Made by a program: the position numbers and the translations under genes
The notes under the pieces: generated by a model
What the model was told of the DNA's origin: nothing
Database searches by the model: none
What the model saw: only the letters and a program-made list of their open reading frames with translations
In this document: piece by piece, positions 1 to 9,106 of the stretch
Layout: each line of letters opens with the position of its first letter
Position numbering within the stretch: position 1 is the stretch's first letter
DNA from: Allobosea sp. TND4EK4
Lineage (GTDB): Bacteria > Pseudomonadota > Alphaproteobacteria > Rhizobiales > Beijerinckiaceae
Assembly (NCBI RefSeq): GCF_900156025.1
Contig: NZ_FTMO01000009.1
Span: 61,960-125,959, forward strand
Length of the DNA stretch: 64,000 nucleotides
Direction of reading: 5' to 3'

Positions 1-922
1 AGCGTCCCTTGGCGGGCAGCAGGCCCTCCGGCCGAACGAACAGCACGGCCGCCATCACCAGATAGATCAGCATGGAGGAGAGCGCCGCACCGGTCGCGCG
101 CGCCGAGGCCGCGCCCATGAACAGCCGCAGCAGGTCGTTCATGAAGGACCGGCCGAGCGTGTCGACGAGGCCGACGATCAGCGCCCCGACGAAGGCGCCG
201 CGGATCGAGCCGATGCCGCCCACCACGATGACGACGAAGGCGAGGATCAGCACCGCGTCGCCCATGCCGGGCTCGACGGAGAGGATCGGCGCGGCCATCG
301 CACCGGCGAAACCGGCGAGCATCGTGCCGAAGGCGAAGACGATCATGAAGAGCTTGCGGATGTCGACGCCGAGCGCCGAGACCATCGGCGCGTTGGAGGC
401 ACCCGCCCGCAGCAGCATGCCGGTCCGCGTCTTCTCGACGACGAACCAGAGCAGCGCTCCGACGCCGAGGCCCGCCCCGATCAGCGCGAAGCGGTAGACC
501 GGATAGAGCACGCCGCCGAGGAGCTGGACATTGCCCGACAGGAATTCCGGCACCGGCACGGAAAGAGGGGCTGCGCCCCAGACCATCTTCACCGCCTGGT
601 TAAGCAGCAGGATCAGACCGAAGGTCGCCAGCACCTGATCGAGATGGTCGCGTTCATAGAGGTGCCGGAAGACGAGGAATTCTAGGACGAGGCCGAGCAG
701 GAGCGCTGCCGCCAGCGCGAGCGCGAGTCCGAGGAGGAAGGAGCCCGTCAGCCCGACGAAGGTCACCGCGAGATAGGCGCCCAGCATGTACTGCACGCCG
801 TGGGCCAGGTTGATGAAGTCCATCACGCCGAAGACGAGCGTCAGCCCGGCCGCGACCAGAAACAGCAGGATGCCGAACTGGAGCCCGTTGAGGAGCTGGA
901 CGAGGAGGAGGCTGGTGGTCAT
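1..922 (-). CDS. livH: LivH-type branched-chain amino-acid ABC permease (3' end cut by window)
   Basis: Inner-membrane permease of a HAAT-family (branched-chain amino acid or amide/organic acid) ABC importer. The translation starts MTTSLLLVQLLNGLQFGILL and continues with the family's usual AGLTLVFGVMDFINLAHG segment, several long hydrophobic helices, and a late GGIGSIRGAFVGALIVG loop that is typical of LivH. About 307 codons are visible and the last residues read FVRPEGLLPAKG, so only a few codons and the stop are missing. It lies downstream of the binding-protein gene at 1098-2270 on the same strand, separated by a palindromic element, and is expected to be cotranscribed with it and with livM, livG and livF outside the window. 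The substrate is unknown. Confidence 0.9.
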   Translation of the reverse strand, partial: MTTSLLLVQLLNGLQFGILLFLVAAGLTLVFGVMDFINLAHGVQYMLGAYLAVTFVGLTGSFLLGLALALAAALLLGLVLEFLVFRHLYERDHLDQVLATFGLILLLNQAVKMVWGAAPLSVPVPEFLSGNVQLLGGVLYPVYRFALIGAGLGVGALLWFVVEKTRTGMLLRAGASNAPMVSALGVDIRKLFMIVFAFGTMLAGFAGAMAAPILSVEPGMGDAVLILAFVVIVVGGIGSIRGAFVGALIVGLVDTLGRSFMNDLLRLFMGAASARATGAALSSMLIYLVMAAVLFVRPEGLLPAKGR

Positions 923-955
923 CGCGTGATGTCGATCGTTCTACACCTCCTCCAC

Positions 956-1068
956 GTCATCCCGGGCGCAGCGAAGCGGAGACCCGGAATCCATGCCAGA
1001 GCGTGAAGCGTTGGCGTTCTGTCATGGATCCTGGATCGGGCGCCGCTGCGCGGCTTGTCCGGGATGAC
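956..1068. repeat. Extended intergenic palindrome (REP-like)
   Basis: The element opens with GTCATCCCGG and closes with its exact reverse complement CCGGGATGAC. Inner arms (GGAATCCATG against CATGGATCC) also pair, so the RNA could fold into a long imperfect hairpin. The style matches the extended palindromes scattered between genes in Hyphomicrobiales. It sits between a binding-protein gene and the permease gene downstream of it. A sister element is at 26442-26575. Confidence 0.75.
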
Positions 1069-1097
1069 GGCGGCGGATGGGTGTCCGCTGCTTCAGG

Positions 1098-2270
1098 TCA
1101 CTTCAACCCGCAATCCTTCGCATGCGGGTCGGCGTAGTCGGTGAAGACCTTCTGGGCGATCTCGGTCTGGAACTTGCCGTCCGCCCGCTTGGCGACCTTG
1201 ACGAGGTAGAAGTCCTGGATCGGGTAGCCGTTGGTGTTGAACTTGAACTTGCCGCGCAGCGAGGTGAAGTCCGCCTTCTTGATGGCCTCGCGCAGCTTGT
1301 CGGCGTTGCCGGCGCCGCCGGCGGCCTTGACGGCGGAGTCGATCAGCATGGCGGCGTCATAAGCCTGCTGGGCGTAGGAGCCTGGCACGATCTTGTAGGC
1401 GGCCTCATAGGCCTTCACGAAATCCTTCGTCTGCGGGTTGTCCATGTTGGGGGCCCAGGTCATGCCGCCATAGAGGCCGACCGCGGCGTCCTGCTGGGCC
1501 GGCAGGGTCGATTCATCGACCGTGAAGGCGGAGAGGAACGGGATTTTGCCCTGAAGGCCGGCTTGCGACCACTGCTTGACGAAATTGACGCCGAGCCCGC
1601 CGGGCAGGAAGGCGAAGACGACGTCCGGCTTCGTCGAGGCGATCTTGGCGAGGTCGGCCGAGAAATCCATCGCGTTCAGCGGCGCATAGACCTCGTCGAG
1701 GATCTCGCCCTTGAAGTAGCGCTTGAAGCCGGCGAGCGAGTCCTTACCGGCCTGGTAGTTCGGCGCGATGATGTAGGCGGTCTTGTACTTCTGGTCCTGC
1801 GCGTACTTGCCCAGCACCTCGTGGACCTGGTCGTTCTGGTAGGAGGTGACGAAGAAGTTCTTGTTGCAGGCCTTGCCGGCCATGGTGGAGGGGCCGGCAT
1901 TGGGGCTGATCAGGAAGGCGCCGGAATCGAGCACCGGCTTGGCGATGGCGCCGAGGATGTTCGAGAAGACCGGGCCGACGACGAAGGTGGGCTTCTCCGT
2001 CTCGACGAAGCTGCGCACGCGCTCGACCGCGACGTCGGGCTTGAGCTCATCGTCGATCACGGTGATCTTGACCGGCACGCCGCCGAGCTTGCCGCCGTTC
2101 TTGTCGACCGCGAGCTGGAAGCCGTCGCGCACCTGCTGCCCCAGCGAGGCGGCCGGGCCGGTCAGCACGCTGACCACGCCGATCTTCATCGGCTCCTGCG
2201 CCTGTGCGGAGGCGACCGAAAGCGCCAGCGCGCCGCAGCCAATCGCCAGTGCGAATTTGAAAGTCGTCAT
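1098..2270 (-). CDS. Branched-chain amino-acid type ABC transporter substrate-binding protein
   Basis: Periplasmic binding protein of the Peripla_BP_6/LivK family, 390 residues, a normal length. A Sec signal peptide covers about residues 1-24 and ends SAQA before QEPMKIG. The mature protein starts with KIGVVSVLTGPAASLG, the usual first strand and ligand loop of the family, and has the two-lobed fold pattern including the VVGPVFSNILGA segment. It is the first gene of the operon that continues into the LivH gene at 1-922. Family members bind leucine-type amino acids, amides, urea or aromatic acids; the ligand here cannot be told. The 243 bases upstream, before the autotransporter stop codon, hold no gene and should carry its promoter. 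Confidence 0.92.
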   Translation of the reverse strand: MTTFKFALAIGCGALALSVASAQAQEPMKIGVVSVLTGPAASLGQQVRDGFQLAVDKNGGKLGGVPVKITVIDDELKPDVAVERVRSFVETEKPTFVVGPVFSNILGAIAKPVLDSGAFLISPNAGPSTMAGKACNKNFFVTSYQNDQVHEVLGKYAQDQKYKTAYIIAPNYQAGKDSLAGFKRYFKGEILDEVYAPLNAMDFSADLAKIASTKPDVVFAFLPGGLGVNFVKQWSQAGLQGKIPFLSAFTVDESTLPAQQDAAVGLYGGMTWAPNMDNPQTKDFVKAYEAAYKIVPGSYAQQAYDAAMLIDSAVKAAGGAGNADKLREAIKKADFTSLRGKFKFNTNGYPIQDFYLVKVAKRADGKFQTEIAQKVFTDYADPHAKDCGLK

Positions 2271-2513
2271 CGAGACCCTCCCGGGGTGAACAGGCGACAG
2301 GGGCGCGGCCGAGTTCCCTCAAACTTCTGTGGCCACGCGTCCGGGTCATATTGTTTCAAGCTTAAAATATCTGCAAGGGGCCGCCGGGGAGAAAATGCAT
2401 GGCCGGCGAACAGGCACCCGCCGCGGTCGCCGTGCCGGCAGATCGCAAACAGGGACGGATGGCCGGGCAGCGACCTGTCGGGGCTCTGGCGACCTGCGGC
2501 AGGAGTGTCCCCG

Positions 2514-5500
2514 TCAGAAGCTCATTCGCAACTGGGCGGTTCCGCCGAGGCTCCTGGTCCTGGCGGAAACTTCGCCGTCAACGCGCACGCCGAGGGTCAC
2601 GCGCTCGCTGAGCCTGGCATCGAGGCCGGCGGCGATCAGGGCGGCGTTCCTGTCCGGCCTGGCTCCCCGGGTGATGAAGCCGGCGCCGGGCAGGGCGACC
2701 AGATTCGCGGTGATCCCGGCATCGCGCTGGAGGTAATGGGCCCAGGAGGTCCGGACAAAGGCGGAGAGCGGGACGGCGCCCAGCAGAGCCTGCGTGTCGA
2801 TTTGCGCGCCGAGCTCGGTCCGGCTCGTCGTGTCGCGGCGCCCGGAGACGGCGAGGGCTGCCGCGTTCGTGCCGAAGGCGGAGCGCTCGCTGAAAGCGGG
2901 GCTGCGGACCGTGACGGCCTGAAGTGCCGCGAGCGTCGAGACCGTGAACCCGCCCCCGCTTGCAAGCGCGGCACTGGCCTGGATGCGCCCGCTCCAGGCC
3001 GTGCTGGTGTAGGAGGAGAGCAGCGTGTTGCCCAGCAGGGGCACGGCGCGGCTGACATCGCTGTCCAGCCTGCTGTAGCTGCCTGCTGCCGCCAGATCGA
3101 GCGACCCCAGCCGGGTCAGGCCATAGACGCCGACCTGGAGCACGCCGGCATCGATCTTGCCGAGCCCTCCGCCGAGTGAAGCGCGGGCCTTTCCGGCCGC
3201 GATGGCCAGGCCGGCGACCGTGCCGGCTCCGACGCGCAGATCCGCGCCCACCGCCAGGTGGCCATCGCCGATCGTGCGCGGCGCGGAGCCGATGCGAGCG
3301 GAACCATCCATGCGTGCGGCCGAGCCGGAACTGGCGCCCCACAGCGAAAAGCGCGGCTGGTCGAGGAAGGATGGTCGGCCCCGTCCATCGTCGCTGCTGC
3401 CGGCCCCGCTGGAGAAGGTGGCCACATCCGGCGCTGCGGCCGAAGGCGCAAGCCGCCCCGGCAGGGCCGTATCGAGCATCATTCCCAGGAACCGGCCGGC
3501 GGCCCCGTTGGCGAGCGCCGGAACGCCGGTATGGGCTTCGCCTGAAAGCTGGTTGACCGCGGCGGGGATCGCGGCCGCCGGGAGGTTGTACAGATTGAAG
3601 AGCGGCGAGGCATCGGCGCCGCCCGCGACCGCGCCGTCGATCGCGCCGGCCACCGCCAGGGCATTGGCCGGGCCGCTTCCCGTAGCCGGCGAAATCGGGG
3701 ACGGGGTCGGCTGTGCTGGCCCGCTGCCCACTCCGCTCGGCGTCGGCGCTGTTGGATCCGTCACGATCGGGGTCAGCGGGCGCGGCTCCAGGGTCAGCCG
3801 CACCTCATTGCCCGTATAGGCCACGGTCGTGCTGACGCCGTCGCCGAAGGCACCGGCCTGATCGATGGCCTGGAAGGCGCCGGTTCGGCCGCCCGCGGCG
3901 GACAGCAGAGTGTAGGGGCTGTTGAAGCTGTAGGCGCCGCCGAGCGGCACCAGCCGCAGCGTTCCCGCGAGCGCAGCAGTGCCGGAGACGTCGATGCGGT
4001 CCGCGACAGGGCCTTGCACCTCGGCACGATAGGTCGAGGCCGCGTCCATCGTCAGGTTGCCGTCGATGGTGAGCGTGCCCGGCGAGTTTCCGGGCGAGAG
4101 CGTGCCGCCGATGACCGTGACCGCCGGAACCGTCCCCGAGCCGGCGAGCGTGGCGCCGGCGTTCAGCGCCAGTCCGGAGGAAGCCGCGATCGACCCGTTC
4201 ACGATCAGTGTCCCGCCGTTTACGATCGTCGAGCCGGCATAGCTGTTGGTGCCGCTCAGTGTCAGGCGGCCGGTGCCGGTCTTGATCAGGCTGCCATTGC
4301 CGTCGGCGCCGAGATTGCCCGCGAAGCTGCTGTCGGCGTTGCTGCCGCCGATGGTGAGGTTGCGTCCGACGCCGAAGACGACCTGCGAACTGGCGGTGCC
4401 GTCGAGCGCGCCGATGCTCTGGTCGGCATTGATCCGGAAGCGCGCCCCATTGCCGTTGAGCGTGACGCGGGCTTGCGGCGACAAGGCATTGACCGCCGCG
4501 ACATCCAGATCCCCCCCCGCATTGACGGTGACCGCCCGTGAGTTCGGGAGCGTGCCGCCGAGCGCGACACGCAGCGTCCCGCCTGAAACCGTGGTGGGGC
4601 CCGTGTAGGAATTGAGCCCGTAGAGATCCTGGCTGTTGCTGCCGACCTTGGTCAGGCCCCCGCTGCCGCTGATCGTCCCGAAATAGCCGATATTCGCTCC
4701 CCCGCCGATCGTGAGAGTGGCGAAACCCAGGTTGATGTTAGCGCCCGGGTTGCCCGTCAAACTGGCGACATGCTGGCTGAATCCCGCGAGCGACCAGCTT
4801 CCGGCGTTGAGCGTGACGTCGCTCGCTGCGGGAAGCGCATTGGAGGTGCCCATCAGCAGCGTGCCGCCGTTGACGATCGTGGCGCCGGTATAGGAGCTGT
4901 TGCCGGACAGGGTGAGCGTGCCGGTTCCCTCCTTTGTCAGGCCTCCGCCACTGCCCGAGATCTCGCCGCCGAATGTGGAGCTGCCATTCTGAGATCCGGC
5001 GCTCAGGCGCGCCCCTGTGCCAAGCGCGATCAAGCCGCTGCCGGTCAGGCCGTCCACGGCGAGGTTCGAGTTGAGCGCATGCGTGCCGTCGATCTGAAGA
5101 GTGGTCGCGCTTTCCACCGCGGCCGGGTTGTTCGTCGTCAGCGTGGTCCCGGGACGGACCTCGAGCGTTCCGATACTTCCGCCGGTTCCGGTCCAGGTGG
5201 TGTCAGCGGTGAAGATCAGGCGGGACGCGCCGGTGATGCTGGTCGAGAAGGTTCCGCCGCCGATGGTCAGGGATGCGCCCACGATGCCGATGGCTCCGCC
5301 ACCGCTGAGGCGGCGGATATAGGAGTTGTCGCCCGCGAACTGCAGCGTCGCACCGTTCGCAATCGTCGTGGACCCGAAGGCGAAGCCGAAGTCACCGAGC
5401 CCGAACTGATTGCGCGGGCCGGCGATGACGGTGCCACCGTCGATGATCAGGTGGGAACCGAGGCCGCCTGACCCGTTCCAGCCCGTCACCAGAATATCTC

Positions 5501-5954
5501 CGGTGTCGGAGGCCGAGCCGAGATAGATTGTGGAGCGGGCCCCGAGATGGCCGAAACGGAATGACAGGGTCTGGCCGGCCACCGCCGACAGGCGGGCGGT
5601 CGAGTCGTCATCGGTGAGAACAGTGCTTCCGAGGTCGAGCGTGTTGAGCGCCCGGATATGGCCGGCCGTCCCGATGAAGGTCAGCGTGTTGAAGGGGTAG
5701 GGATTGCTGGTCGAGACCTCGCCCAACCCCCCGACATTGCCGTTCGTCTGCGCAGAGGCTTCCTGAAGGCCGGCGCATGCGGCGGTGACGAACAGCGCGA
5801 CGCAGAGGAACGGCGAGTGCCTGCGATCCCGGCGTGCGGCGAGGCGGATGGCGGCCCTGCAGGGCGTGGCATGGGCACGGTCCGCGGGATGAGTGGCGCC
5901 GATCGGCGCGGCACGATATCCTTGCTTTGAATCAAGCGGCTGCATGCGGCGCAT
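2514..5954 (-). CDS. Autotransporter (type Va) with PATR passenger repeats
   Basis: Large outer-membrane autotransporter of about 1146 residues. A long basic N region and a hydrophobic core ending near LQEASAQ form an extended signal peptide. The passenger is glycine-, serine- and threonine-rich and shows at least three passenger-associated transport repeats of the form LTLSGxxSYxGxTxVNGGTL. A proline/threonine-rich linker follows, then a C-terminal beta-barrel of about 280 residues that ends in the terminal phenylalanine (LRMSF) needed for BAM recognition. The open frame extends to a TTG at 5981, but that codon lies inside the palindrome at 5978-5995, so I prefer ATG at 5954; ATG 5942 is also possible. 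The gene diverges from a winged-helix regulator. Adhesion or surface display is the likely role; no protease or lipase motif was noticed. Confidence 0.9.
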   Translation of the reverse strand: MRRMQPLDSKQGYRAAPIGATHPADRAHATPCRAAIRLAARRDRRHSPFLCVALFVTAACAGLQEASAQTNGNVGGLGEVSTSNPYPFNTLTFIGTAGHIRALNTLDLGSTVLTDDDSTARLSAVAGQTLSFRFGHLGARSTIYLGSASDTGDILVTGWNGSGGLGSHLIIDGGTVIAGPRNQFGLGDFGFAFGSTTIANGATLQFAGDNSYIRRLSGGGAIGIVGASLTIGGGTFSTSITGASRLIFTADTTWTGTGGSIGTLEVRPGTTLTTNNPAAVESATTLQIDGTHALNSNLAVDGLTGSGLIALGTGARLSAGSQNGSSTFGGEISGSGGGLTKEGTGTLTLSGNSSYTGATIVNGGTLLMGTSNALPAASDVTLNAGSWSLAGFSQHVASLTGNPGANINLGFATLTIGGGANIGYFGTISGSGGLTKVGSNSQDLYGLNSYTGPTTVSGGTLRVALGGTLPNSRAVTVNAGGDLDVAAVNALSPQARVTLNGNGARFRINADQSIGALDGTASSQVVFGVGRNLTIGGSNADSSFAGNLGADGNGSLIKTGTGRLTLSGTNSYAGSTIVNGGTLIVNGSIAASSGLALNAGATLAGSGTVPAVTVIGGTLSPGNSPGTLTIDGNLTMDAASTYRAEVQGPVADRIDVSGTAALAGTLRLVPLGGAYSFNSPYTLLSAAGGRTGAFQAIDQAGAFGDGVSTTVAYTGNEVRLTLEPRPLTPIVTDPTAPTPSGVGSGPAQPTPSPISPATGSGPANALAVAGAIDGAVAGGADASPLFNLYNLPAAAIPAAVNQLSGEAHTGVPALANGAAGRFLGMMLDTALPGRLAPSAAAPDVATFSSGAGSSDDGRGRPSFLDQPRFSLWGASSGSAARMDGSARIGSAPRTIGDGHLAVGADLRVGAGTVAGLAIAAGKARASLGGGLGKIDAGVLQVGVYGLTRLGSLDLAAAGSYSRLDSDVSRAVPLLGNTLLSSYTSTAWSGRIQASAALASGGGFTVSTLAALQAVTVRSPAFSERSAFGTNAAALAVSGRRDTTSRTELGAQIDTQALLGAVPLSAFVRTSWAHYLQRDAGITANLVALPGAGFITRGARPDRNAALIAAGLDARLSERVTLGVRVDGEVSARTRSLGGTAQLRMSF

Positions 5955-5977
5955 CAGGGCCACGACGCCCCGGGGCC

Positions 5978-5995
5978 GCAAAGTCCAAACTTTGC
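5978..5995. promoter_or_regulatory. 18-bp perfect palindrome between divergent autotransporter and regulator
   Basis: GCAAAGT, a 4-base spacer CCAA and ACTTTGC form a perfect inverted repeat with 7-bp arms. It lies 12 bases upstream of the regulator start at 6007 and about 24 bases upstream of the preferred autotransporter start. This is the expected place for an operator of an autoregulating divergent regulator. Binding by the 6007-6975 product is inference. Confidence 0.55.
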
Positions 5996-6006
5996 AAGTA
6001 TCGCCG

Positions 6007-6975
6007 ATGACTGAGGTCCCGGATGCGGCCGTCCGCCGCGATCTTCTTCACCCCGCCATCGCCCGTCATGCCGAAAAAGGACCATGGCCCGATGCCGCCG
6101 GACTGATCGGACGCGGCCTCTTTCGGGATGCCTTGCGCTCCTACTGCGCCACGATGCTGCAGCCGCACGCGGCGGGCTGGCCGGCGGACAAGTTCTTCGG
6201 CCAGAAGCTGCGCTATCTCGTCTGCTTCGTGCTGATCGGTCTCGATGCGCGCTGGCGGCGGGGCGCGGGAGAAGCGCCGACGCTCTCCACGCTCCAGCGC
6301 GTCGCGCCTGCGAGCGGCCGGCAGGTCGCGGCGCTGATCACTGCGATGAAGCTCGGCGGGTATGTCGTCGCCAGCCCGTTGCCGGAGGACCGGCGTGCCC
6401 TGCGGCTCAGCCCCACCATGGCGCTTCTTGCGGAAATCGGACGCTCGCCGCTGGCTTTTCTGGCGGCGTCCGAGCGCCTGGAGCCTGCGTCACAAACGAT
6501 GACCGCAAGGCTCGGCAGCGACGCCGTCTTCGCGGGCGACTGGCTCGGCACTTCCTATGATGCGTTTCTGGAGGAGGACATCTATTTCGGCCCCTTCGCC
6601 AACATCGTTCGGCTCACGGCGCAGGATTGCGGCTTTCCCGTGCTGTCCGCCGTCCTCGGAGCGCATTATGCCGCGCTCGCCGATGTGCCGGCGCCGGCGC
6701 TTCTCTCCTATGGTTCGCTGGCGGAACGGTTCCGCGTCTCGCGCCAACATGTCGGCAATATCCTGGGCGACGCCGAGCTGAACGGTTGCTTCAGCGTGGG
6801 TCGCGGCGGGCAACGCGTCAGCATCGCACCCGACTTCCTCTGGGAGTTCGAAAGCTGGGCTGCCGGCCAGATGGCGCATTACCGACGCCTTGCCGAGCGC
6901 GTTCTGGCGCAAGCCGGGGCGAGCGGGCCGCCGGCTCGGGCCGCTGCCGGTGCGACGCCGCCAGGGGGGCTCTAG
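6007..6975 (+). CDS. Probable transcriptional regulator with two winged-helix segments
   Basis: Protein of 322 residues without a family name I can assign. Around residues 85-140 it has a MarR-like helix-turn-helix and wing (LSTLQRVAPASGRQVAALI followed by EDRRALRLSPT). Around residues 225-275 is a second helix-turn-helix with recognition helix RFRVSRQHVGNILGDAEL and a short wing. The middle part is mixed helix. The open frame runs further upstream to 5893, but that stretch overlaps the autotransporter signal region; ATG 6007 follows the palindrome at 5978-5995 and is preferred. Its position next to the autotransporter suggests it controls that gene. The last codon shares the bases CTAG with the stop of the convergent GntR gene. 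Confidence 0.75.
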   Translation: MTEVPDAAVRRDLLHPAIARHAEKGPWPDAAGLIGRGLFRDALRSYCATMLQPHAAGWPADKFFGQKLRYLVCFVLIGLDARWRRGAGEAPTLSTLQRVAPASGRQVAALITAMKLGGYVVASPLPEDRRALRLSPTMALLAEIGRSPLAFLAASERLEPASQTMTARLGSDAVFAGDWLGTSYDAFLEEDIYFGPFANIVRLTAQDCGFPVLSAVLGAHYAALADVPAPALLSYGSLAERFRVSRQHVGNILGDAELNGCFSVGRGGQRVSIAPDFLWEFESWAAGQMAHYRRLAERVLAQAGASGPPARAAAGATPPGGL

Positions 6976-7829
6976 CGCAGTCTGCTCGCGCGCTCGAGAT
7001 GGCTGCGCATGAGGACGCTGGCCTGCCGGAGATCGCCCGCCTGGACAGCATCCAGCATCGCCAGATGCTCCCGGCAGTTCACCTCGACGCGCTCGTAGCC
7101 AAACGACCAGTCGTAATTCGAGAGCCGCCTGAGCTGGTTCAGCCGCTTCACCGCGGAATGGATGAAGCGGTTGCCCGATCCTGCCGCGAGCCCCTCGTGG
7201 AACGCGGCATTCATCTCGAAGAAGCCGATGGCCGACCCCTCGCGCCAGGGACGCGACAGCGTCTGGCGATGATCGCGCCGCATGGCCTCGATCCAGCTTT
7301 CCGCCAGCGCGAAATCCGGCTCCAGGAAGCCCATCGGCTCGATCAGCACGCGGAAACGGTAGCGCTCGGCATGGGCGCGCGGATCCCGCGGGGGCGCCAG
7401 GAAGCGCCAGCCATAGCCGGGCTTGCGCTCCATCATCTCGAGCTCCGCCAGCCGCCGCAGGAGCTGCTGCGCCGGCTGGCGGGAGAGGCCGTAACGCCGC
7501 ATCACCTCCTGCTCGGACACTTCGTCGGCGAGCTGGCCCGATTCGCGGTCATGGGCCAGCCGCACCATCGCGGTCTCGATCGTGTCGTCGTCGCCGGCGG
7601 GGGCGGTGAGGGGCGGATCGAGATCGACCAGCTCGATGCCGCGATGGGGATTGCGCTTCGCGATCCCGACGGAGGCGAGATGATCGAGCGCGCCCCTGAC
7701 CGGCGTGCGCGAGACGTTGAGGCGGCGGGCGATGTCGCTCTCGTTCAGCCGGCTGCCGGCGCCCAGCCCGTCGGAGCGGATCAGATCCATGATCCGCTCG
7801 GCGAGATCCAATTGAAGTCTGGTGGTCAT
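6972..7829 (-). CDS. GntR-family regulator with two wHTH segments and an FCD domain
   Basis: Cytoplasmic repressor-type regulator of 285 residues. Residues 1-70 form a classical GntR winged helix (NESDIARRLNVSRTPVRGAL). Residues about 100-145 look like a second helix-turn-helix (EQEVMRRYGLSRQPAQQLLR) followed by a wing. The C-terminal 130 residues are helical and FCD-like with the expected histidines (FHEGLAAGSGNR, CREHLAMLDAV). Most FCD proteins have only one wHTH. An in-frame GTG at 7874 would add 15 residues; ATG 7829 fits the domain start better. The gene diverges from the C45 hydrolase gene, whose operon it probably controls. Confidence 0.85.
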   Translation of the reverse strand: MTTRLQLDLAERIMDLIRSDGLGAGSRLNESDIARRLNVSRTPVRGALDHLASVGIAKRNPHRGIELVDLDPPLTAPAGDDDTIETAMVRLAHDRESGQLADEVSEQEVMRRYGLSRQPAQQLLRRLAELEMMERKPGYGWRFLAPPRDPRAHAERYRFRVLIEPMGFLEPDFALAESWIEAMRRDHRQTLSRPWREGSAIGFFEMNAAFHEGLAAGSGNRFIHSAVKRLNQLRRLSNYDWSFGYERVEVNCREHLAMLDAVQAGDLRQASVLMRSHLERASRLR

Positions 7830-7906
7830 GAACCGGCTTGATTGTTTTTGTTGCGGATGAAATACATCAGACACCGCATCGAGCGAAGCTTCGGACCCGC
7901 CTGGCC

Positions 7907-9052
7907 ATGATCGAACCGATCCCCTTCATCGACGTCTCCGGAACGCCCTACGAGCGCGGCCGCCAGCATGGCGCCGCAGTGCCGGGCCGCGTCAAGCGCT
8001 CGATCGAGCTCTATGGCGGGCAGCTCGGCGAGCTCGGCTACGATGCCGCGGCGAAATCGGCGCTGATCCGCGACTTCGCCAAGGAGATCGAGGCCTTCGG
8101 CGCCCATTACATCGAGGAGATGCGCGGCATCGCCGATGGTGCCGGCGTCGCGCTCGAAGACGTCGTCATGATCAATGCCCGCACCGAGGTGATCGCCAAG
8201 GCGCGGCTCCTGAAGAACAAGCCGATCGAGCTCGGCGAGGACGAGGCCGACGACGGCTGCACGGGCGCCGTGATCCTGCCCGAGCGCAGCGCGACCGGCG
8301 CGGTCATCCATGGTCAGAACTGGGACTGGAAGGCCGAATGCGCGGAGACGGCGATCGTGCTGCGCGTGCGGCGCGAGGACGGGCCGGATATCCTCACCTT
8401 CGTGGAAGCCGGCGGGCTGGCGCGCAGCGGCATGAATTCCGCCGGCATCTGCATCACCGCGAACTATCTGGAATCCGACCGCGACTTCAGCCAGCTCGGC
8501 GTGCCCCTGGCGCTGATCCGGCGCAAGGTGCTGGAGCAGGAGCACTTCGCCTTCGCGATCAAGGCGGTCGCCGGGACGCCGAAATCCTGCTCGAACAACA
8601 TGATGATCTCGACCGTCCAGGGGTTCGCGATCGATTTCGAATGCGCGCCGGACGAGGCCTTCCCGATCTATCCGGCTGACGGGCTGATCGTTCACGCCAA
8701 TCACTGGGTCGGTGCGGTCGCCCTCGCCAAGGTCAAGGAAGCGGGAACGCCGCGCGTGCCCGATTCCTTCTATCGCGACTGGCGGGTGAAGAAGCTGCTC
8801 GACGAGGCGGGCGGCAAGCTCGGCGTCGAGGACATGAAGGCGGCGTTCTTCGACGACTTCCTGACGCCGCATTCGGTGTGCCGCCCGCCGCGCCCGAACG
8901 ATACCGGCAACCTGTCCGCGACCGTGGCGATGGTGGTCATGCAGCCTGCGCTCGGCGTGATGGAGGTGTGCCCGCTGCCGGCGCTGAACCGGACCTTCAC
9001 GCGATACAGCCTGAGCGAGGAGCCGCGCAGCCTGGCGCAGGCCGCCGAATAG
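7907..9052 (+). CDS. C45-family acyltransferase/amidohydrolase (Ntn hydrolase)
   Basis: Member of the acyl-CoA:6-aminopenicillanate acyltransferase family (peptidase C45), 381 residues. The family is made as a precursor that cleaves itself before a cysteine, which becomes the N-terminal nucleophile. That site is seen as DDG followed by Cys118 and TGA, leaving a prodomain of about 117 residues and a beta chain that begins CTGAVILPE. HGQNWDW and the NSAGICITANYL segment are family features. Bacterial members hydrolyse or transfer acyl groups on amides and N-acyl amino acids; fungal IAT makes penicillin. The gene comes first in a plus-strand set with a peptide-type binding protein 54 bases downstream, which suggests an imported acylated amide or peptide as substrate. 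Confidence 0.85.
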   Translation: MIEPIPFIDVSGTPYERGRQHGAAVPGRVKRSIELYGGQLGELGYDAAAKSALIRDFAKEIEAFGAHYIEEMRGIADGAGVALEDVVMINARTEVIAKARLLKNKPIELGEDEADDGCTGAVILPERSATGAVIHGQNWDWKAECAETAIVLRVRREDGPDILTFVEAGGLARSGMNSAGICITANYLESDRDFSQLGVPLALIRRKVLEQEHFAFAIKAVAGTPKSCSNNMMISTVQGFAIDFECAPDEAFPIYPADGLIVHANHWVGAVALAKVKEAGTPRVPDSFYRDWRVKKLLDEAGGKLGVEDMKAAFFDDFLTPHSVCRPPRPNDTGNLSATVAMVVMQPALGVMEVCPLPALNRTFTRYSLSEEPRSLAQAAE

Positions 9053-9106
9053 AGCGCGGCCGGAACCTCGTCAGCACCCGGTCGACAACAAGCCAAGAGG
9101 GGACCC

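Noticed and set aside
1077..3179. 700-codon plus-strand frame opposite the LivK-type gene and the autotransporter barrel
   Set aside because: It spans two unrelated genes and the gap between them and shows no recognisable fold; it is an antisense shadow.
7856..7868. GATGAAATACATC between the GntR and C45 genes as an operator
   Set aside because: Only four base pairs of each arm match, too weak to list, although an operator in this gap is expected.
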